Shown here: in pieces, positions 61,911-64,000 of the stretch
Position numbering within the stretch: position 1 is the stretch's first letter
How the letters are laid out: the number at the start of each line of letters is the position of its first letter
Assembly: GCF_026127265.1 (NCBI RefSeq)
Contig: NZ_WWFG01000002.1
Span: 3,432,453 to 3,496,452 of the forward strand
Source of the DNA: Nostoc sp. KVJ3
Lineage (GTDB): Bacteria > Cyanobacteriota > Cyanobacteriia > Cyanobacteriales > Nostocaceae
Direction of reading: 5' to 3'
DNA: 64,000 nucleotides
Position numbers and translations under genes: made by a program
Notes under the pieces: generated by a model
The model's input: only the letters and a program-made list of their open reading frames with translations
Databases searched by the model: none
Told to the model about the DNA's origin: nothing

Positions 61911-63905
61911 ATGATTGTTAAGACACTTCCCCCTAGTTCCCGACCGATTCAGGAGGACAGTCGCAACGGCACAAATCGCCGAGGCGAACTGGACGTTATT
62001 GATATTGATGTAGTGCCGGAAAATGGCACACCAAGCTTAGTTGTGCGCTCGCCAAGACTCTTAGCTGCCCAAAAGGTTAGGACAGCAGCCCAACCTGAGA
62101 TACTTTACAATGCTGCCAACATAGCGGCGCATTATCAAAACAAACCTCTGCAAGTTGCCCGCCGGATTTTTGCCGTATTGGGGCCGACTTTATCCTTTGC
62201 TTTTGGTTTGTGGTCGGATAGTAAACGGGGAATTGTCGTCAAAAATGACCGCCGCCGAGCCACTCAGCTACGAGTATTGCTGACCCAACTAGGCCCTGCT
62301 TACATTAAAATTGGCCAAGCTTTATCTACCAGACCGGATCTAGTTCCTCCCGTATATCTAGAAGAATTAACCAAGCTACAAGACCAATTACCACCTTTTC
62401 CCAACGAACTGGCTTACCAGTTTATCAAAGAAGAACTAGGCGCACCTCCAGAAGAGGTTTATGCCGAACTCTCTGCCGAACCAATTGCTGCGGCTTCCTT
62501 GGGGCAAGTCTATAAAGGTAAGCTAAAAACTGGTGAAGAAGTCGCCGTAAAAGTCCAACGCCCCGACTTAAGAGAGCGGATTACCATTGATTTGTATCTC
62601 TTGCGTAATCTCGCCGCCTGGGTGCAGAAAAAAGTCAAACGGGTAAGAAGTGACTTAGTTGGGATTCTCGATGAATTAGGCGATCGCATCTTTGAAGAGA
62701 TGGACTATATTCATGAAGGTGAAAATGCCGAAAGATTTTTTGAGTTATACGGTCATATAAAAGACATATATGTACCGAAAATTTACTGGGAATATACTAA
62801 TCGTCGCGTCTTGACGATGGAATGGATTAACGGCACAAAATTAACCCAGACAGCAGAAATTAGTGCCCAAGGCATAGATGCTCGTTATCTAATTGAAGTA
62901 GGTGTCCAGTGTTCCTTGCGCCAATTGCTAGAACATGGATTTTTCCATGCCGATCCCCATCCTGGTAATTTATTAGCAACACCAGATGGCAAATTAGCTT
63001 ATCTCGACTTTGGGATGATGAGCGAGATTAAGCCACCACAGCGTTATGGTTTAATTGAAGCGATCGTCCACGTCGTCAACCGCGACTTTGAAGGATTAGC
63101 AAAAGACTACGTTAAATTAGACTTCTTATCACCAGAAACCGACTTAACACCAATTATCCCAGCTTTTGCCAGAGTCTTTGCTGATGCCCAAGGAGCTAGT
63201 GTTGCCGACCTTAACATTAAAAGCATCACCGATGAACTATCGGCTTTGATGTATGAGTATCCTTTCCGTGTACCACCCTACTACGCCTTAATTATTCGCT
63301 CCCTTGTTACCCTAGAAGGGATTGCAATCTTTATAGATCCGAACTTTAAAGTCCTCAGCGAAGCTTATCCCTACGTTTCTAAACGCCTGTTAACAGACCC
63401 AGCGCCGCAATTAAGAGCATCATTGCAAGATTTGCTATTTAAAGATGGTAGATTTCGCTGGAATCGCTTAGAAAACTTGTTACGTAATGCGCGTAATAGT
63501 CAAGACTACGACTTCAGCTTAGTACTGAATCAGGGCATAGAATTTCTGTCATCTGAACGTGGTGCTTTCATCCTTGACAAGCTAGTAGATGAATCTGTTA
63601 ATGGACTCGATGCTTTAAGTAAAAATGTTTTGCATAACTTCACCTCTCTATTGCGGGAACGAGTTGGATTGACAGCAGTTAATGAAACTCCAGCAGCGAC
63701 AGTTGAGCAACAACAAACCTTAGAGCATATCAAACATATATTAGGTATTTTGCGAGAAACACGAGGCTTTGACCCACTGCAACTTGCGTCCCAAATTTCC
63801 CAGTTATTTGTAAATTCAGATGTACAACGTTTGGGTCAACAAATTGCCAGTCGCTTCACCCAAAAGGCTGTAGCCAGGATGATTCGGCAATTATTAGCAG
63901 CCTAG
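61911..63905 (+). CDS. AarF/UbiB/ABC1-type kinase-like protein
   Basis: 664 residues from the ATG at 61911 (GTG four codons earlier is an alternative). The unorthodox kinase core shows KIGQALSTRPDLVPP (KxGQ), AAASLGQVYKG alanine-rich loop, AVKVQRP catalytic Lys, HADPHPGNLL and LDFGMMSEI motifs. Members regulate ubiquinone/plastoquinone or tocopherol biosynthesis and lipid turnover; plant ABC1K homologues act in plastids. The C-terminal 200 residues are helical and may attach to membranes. Divergent from recN. Confidence 0.9.
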   Translation: MIVKTLPPSSRPIQEDSRNGTNRRGELDVIDIDVVPENGTPSLVVRSPRLLAAQKVRTAAQPEILYNAANIAAHYQNKPLQVARRIFAVLGPTLSFAFGLWSDSKRGIVVKNDRRRATQLRVLLTQLGPAYIKIGQALSTRPDLVPPVYLEELTKLQDQLPPFPNELAYQFIKEELGAPPEEVYAELSAEPIAAASLGQVYKGKLKTGEEVAVKVQRPDLRERITIDLYLLRNLAAWVQKKVKRVRSDLVGILDELGDRIFEEMDYIHEGENAERFFELYGHIKDIYVPKIYWEYTNRRVLTMEWINGTKLTQTAEISAQGIDARYLIEVGVQCSLRQLLEHGFFHADPHPGNLLATPDGKLAYLDFGMMSEIKPPQRYGLIEAIVHVVNRDFEGLAKDYVKLDFLSPETDLTPIIPAFARVFADAQGASVADLNIKSITDELSALMYEYPFRVPPYYALIIRSLVTLEGIAIFIDPNFKVLSEAYPYVSKRLLTDPAPQLRASLQDLLFKDGRFRWNRLENLLRNARNSQDYDFSLVLNQGIEFLSSERGAFILDKLVDESVNGLDALSKNVLHNFTSLLRERVGLTAVNETPAATVEQQQTLEHIKHILGILRETRGFDPLQLASQISQLFVNSDVQRLGQQIASRFTQKAVARMIRQLLAA

Positions 63906-63911
63906 TAGAAT

Positions 63912-64000
63912 TTATGAGGTGAACTACCCCGCCGTCAGACGGACGTAGCTCTCCCAATTCATCGGGAATAGCCTCCAGAACTGCGTAGTTCTATTGGTCT
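63912..64000 (-). mobile_element. End of an IS200/IS605-type element (runs off window)
   Basis: Read on the minus strand this is ...AGAACTACGCAGTTCT...CCGTCTGACGG CGGGGTAGTTCAC, which has the small hairpins and GGGGTAGTTCAC terminus I associate with the tnpB side of cyanobacterial IS605-type elements. The transposase or tnpB itself would lie beyond the right edge. Recognition is from memory, not a match. Confidence 0.45.

Noticed and set aside
1..64000. CRISPR array
   Set aside because: Searched by eye for regularly spaced 28-37-base repeats; only MITEs, short tandem repeats and coding repeats were found.

Overview
The window looks like chromosomal DNA of a filamentous, Nostoc-like cyanobacterium (order Nostocales). 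From about 8.4 kb onward the octamer GCGATCGC (HIP1, over-represented in cyanobacteria) is scattered through most genes. The gene content also fits: a helical carotenoid protein with a C-terminal-domain homologue of the orange carotenoid protein, pentapeptide-repeat, TIR/WD40 and zinc-ribbon Ser/Thr kinase proteins, a fused anion-transporter permease, and a high load of short palindromic repeats and MITE-like elements. No rRNA genes or CRISPR array were found. The single tRNA found is tRNA-Ala(GGC) at 6288-6360.

Region 1-6.5 kb is a phage-derived block. It is AT-rich, has no HIP1 site, and carries the end of a tail-collar/short-tail-fibre gene cut by the left window edge, a 771-residue repeat-rich tail fibre, a small tail-associated ORF, two paralogous one-pass membrane proteins flanking a minus-strand ribbon-helix-helix/GIY-YIG endonuclease pair, and a small lipoprotein. 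Then come tRNA-Ala with its own promoter and terminator and an EF-hand-containing phospholipase-D/helix-hairpin-helix lipoprotein. From 8.4 to 26 kb lie housekeeping and signalling genes: cysteine desulfurase, SIMPL protein, bestrophin, an IS701-like insertion sequence, alpha/beta hydrolase, Ser/Thr kinase, methyltransferase, DUF202 protein, a CadD-like transporter with a divergent LysR regulator, a pentapeptide protein and a fused-permease anion ABC transporter.

From 26 to 44 kb: a beta-CASP-like metallo-hydrolase, a 40-residue membrane protein (29655-29777) resembling NDH-1 subunit NdhP, a MacB-type ATPase, a truncated beta-helix protein, the carotenoid pair HCP (33.7 kb) and CTDH (37.0 kb) flanking a natural QueG-HAD fusion, a REC-GAF-PP2C phosphatase stop-to-start coupled to an anti-sigma kinase, a NarL regulator, a WecG/TagA glycosyltransferase and ftsE. 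From 44 to 64 kb: a hydrolase, an orphan 637-aa protein whose nuclease-like N-terminus has lost its catalytic residues, an overlapping four-gene drug-efflux operon (ABC ATPase, ABC permease, MarR, MFS), a protein made almost entirely of 13-residue repeats, the iron-uptake operon efeUOB, a TIR-repeat-WD40 protein, recN and an AarF/UbiB kinase. The right edge holds what looks like the end of an IS200/IS605-type element.

The most unusual signals are non-coding. Three copies of a small MITE (family A) have matching ends; one copy sits inside another MITE (family B) whose uninterrupted sister is also in this window, and that nested pair truncates a glyoxalase-like gene. A third MITE (C) inserted exactly at the stop codon of the 637-aa gene with a clean 7-bp target duplication. 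Two copies of a multi-hairpin element (21.6 and 46.05 kb) keep the same loops and linkers while their stems differ by compensating changes. At least seven short GAGACG-type hairpins are spread through the intergenic DNA. The coding candidates most worth a closer look are the 13-residue repeat protein, the 637-aa orphan and the TIR-repeat-WD40 protein.
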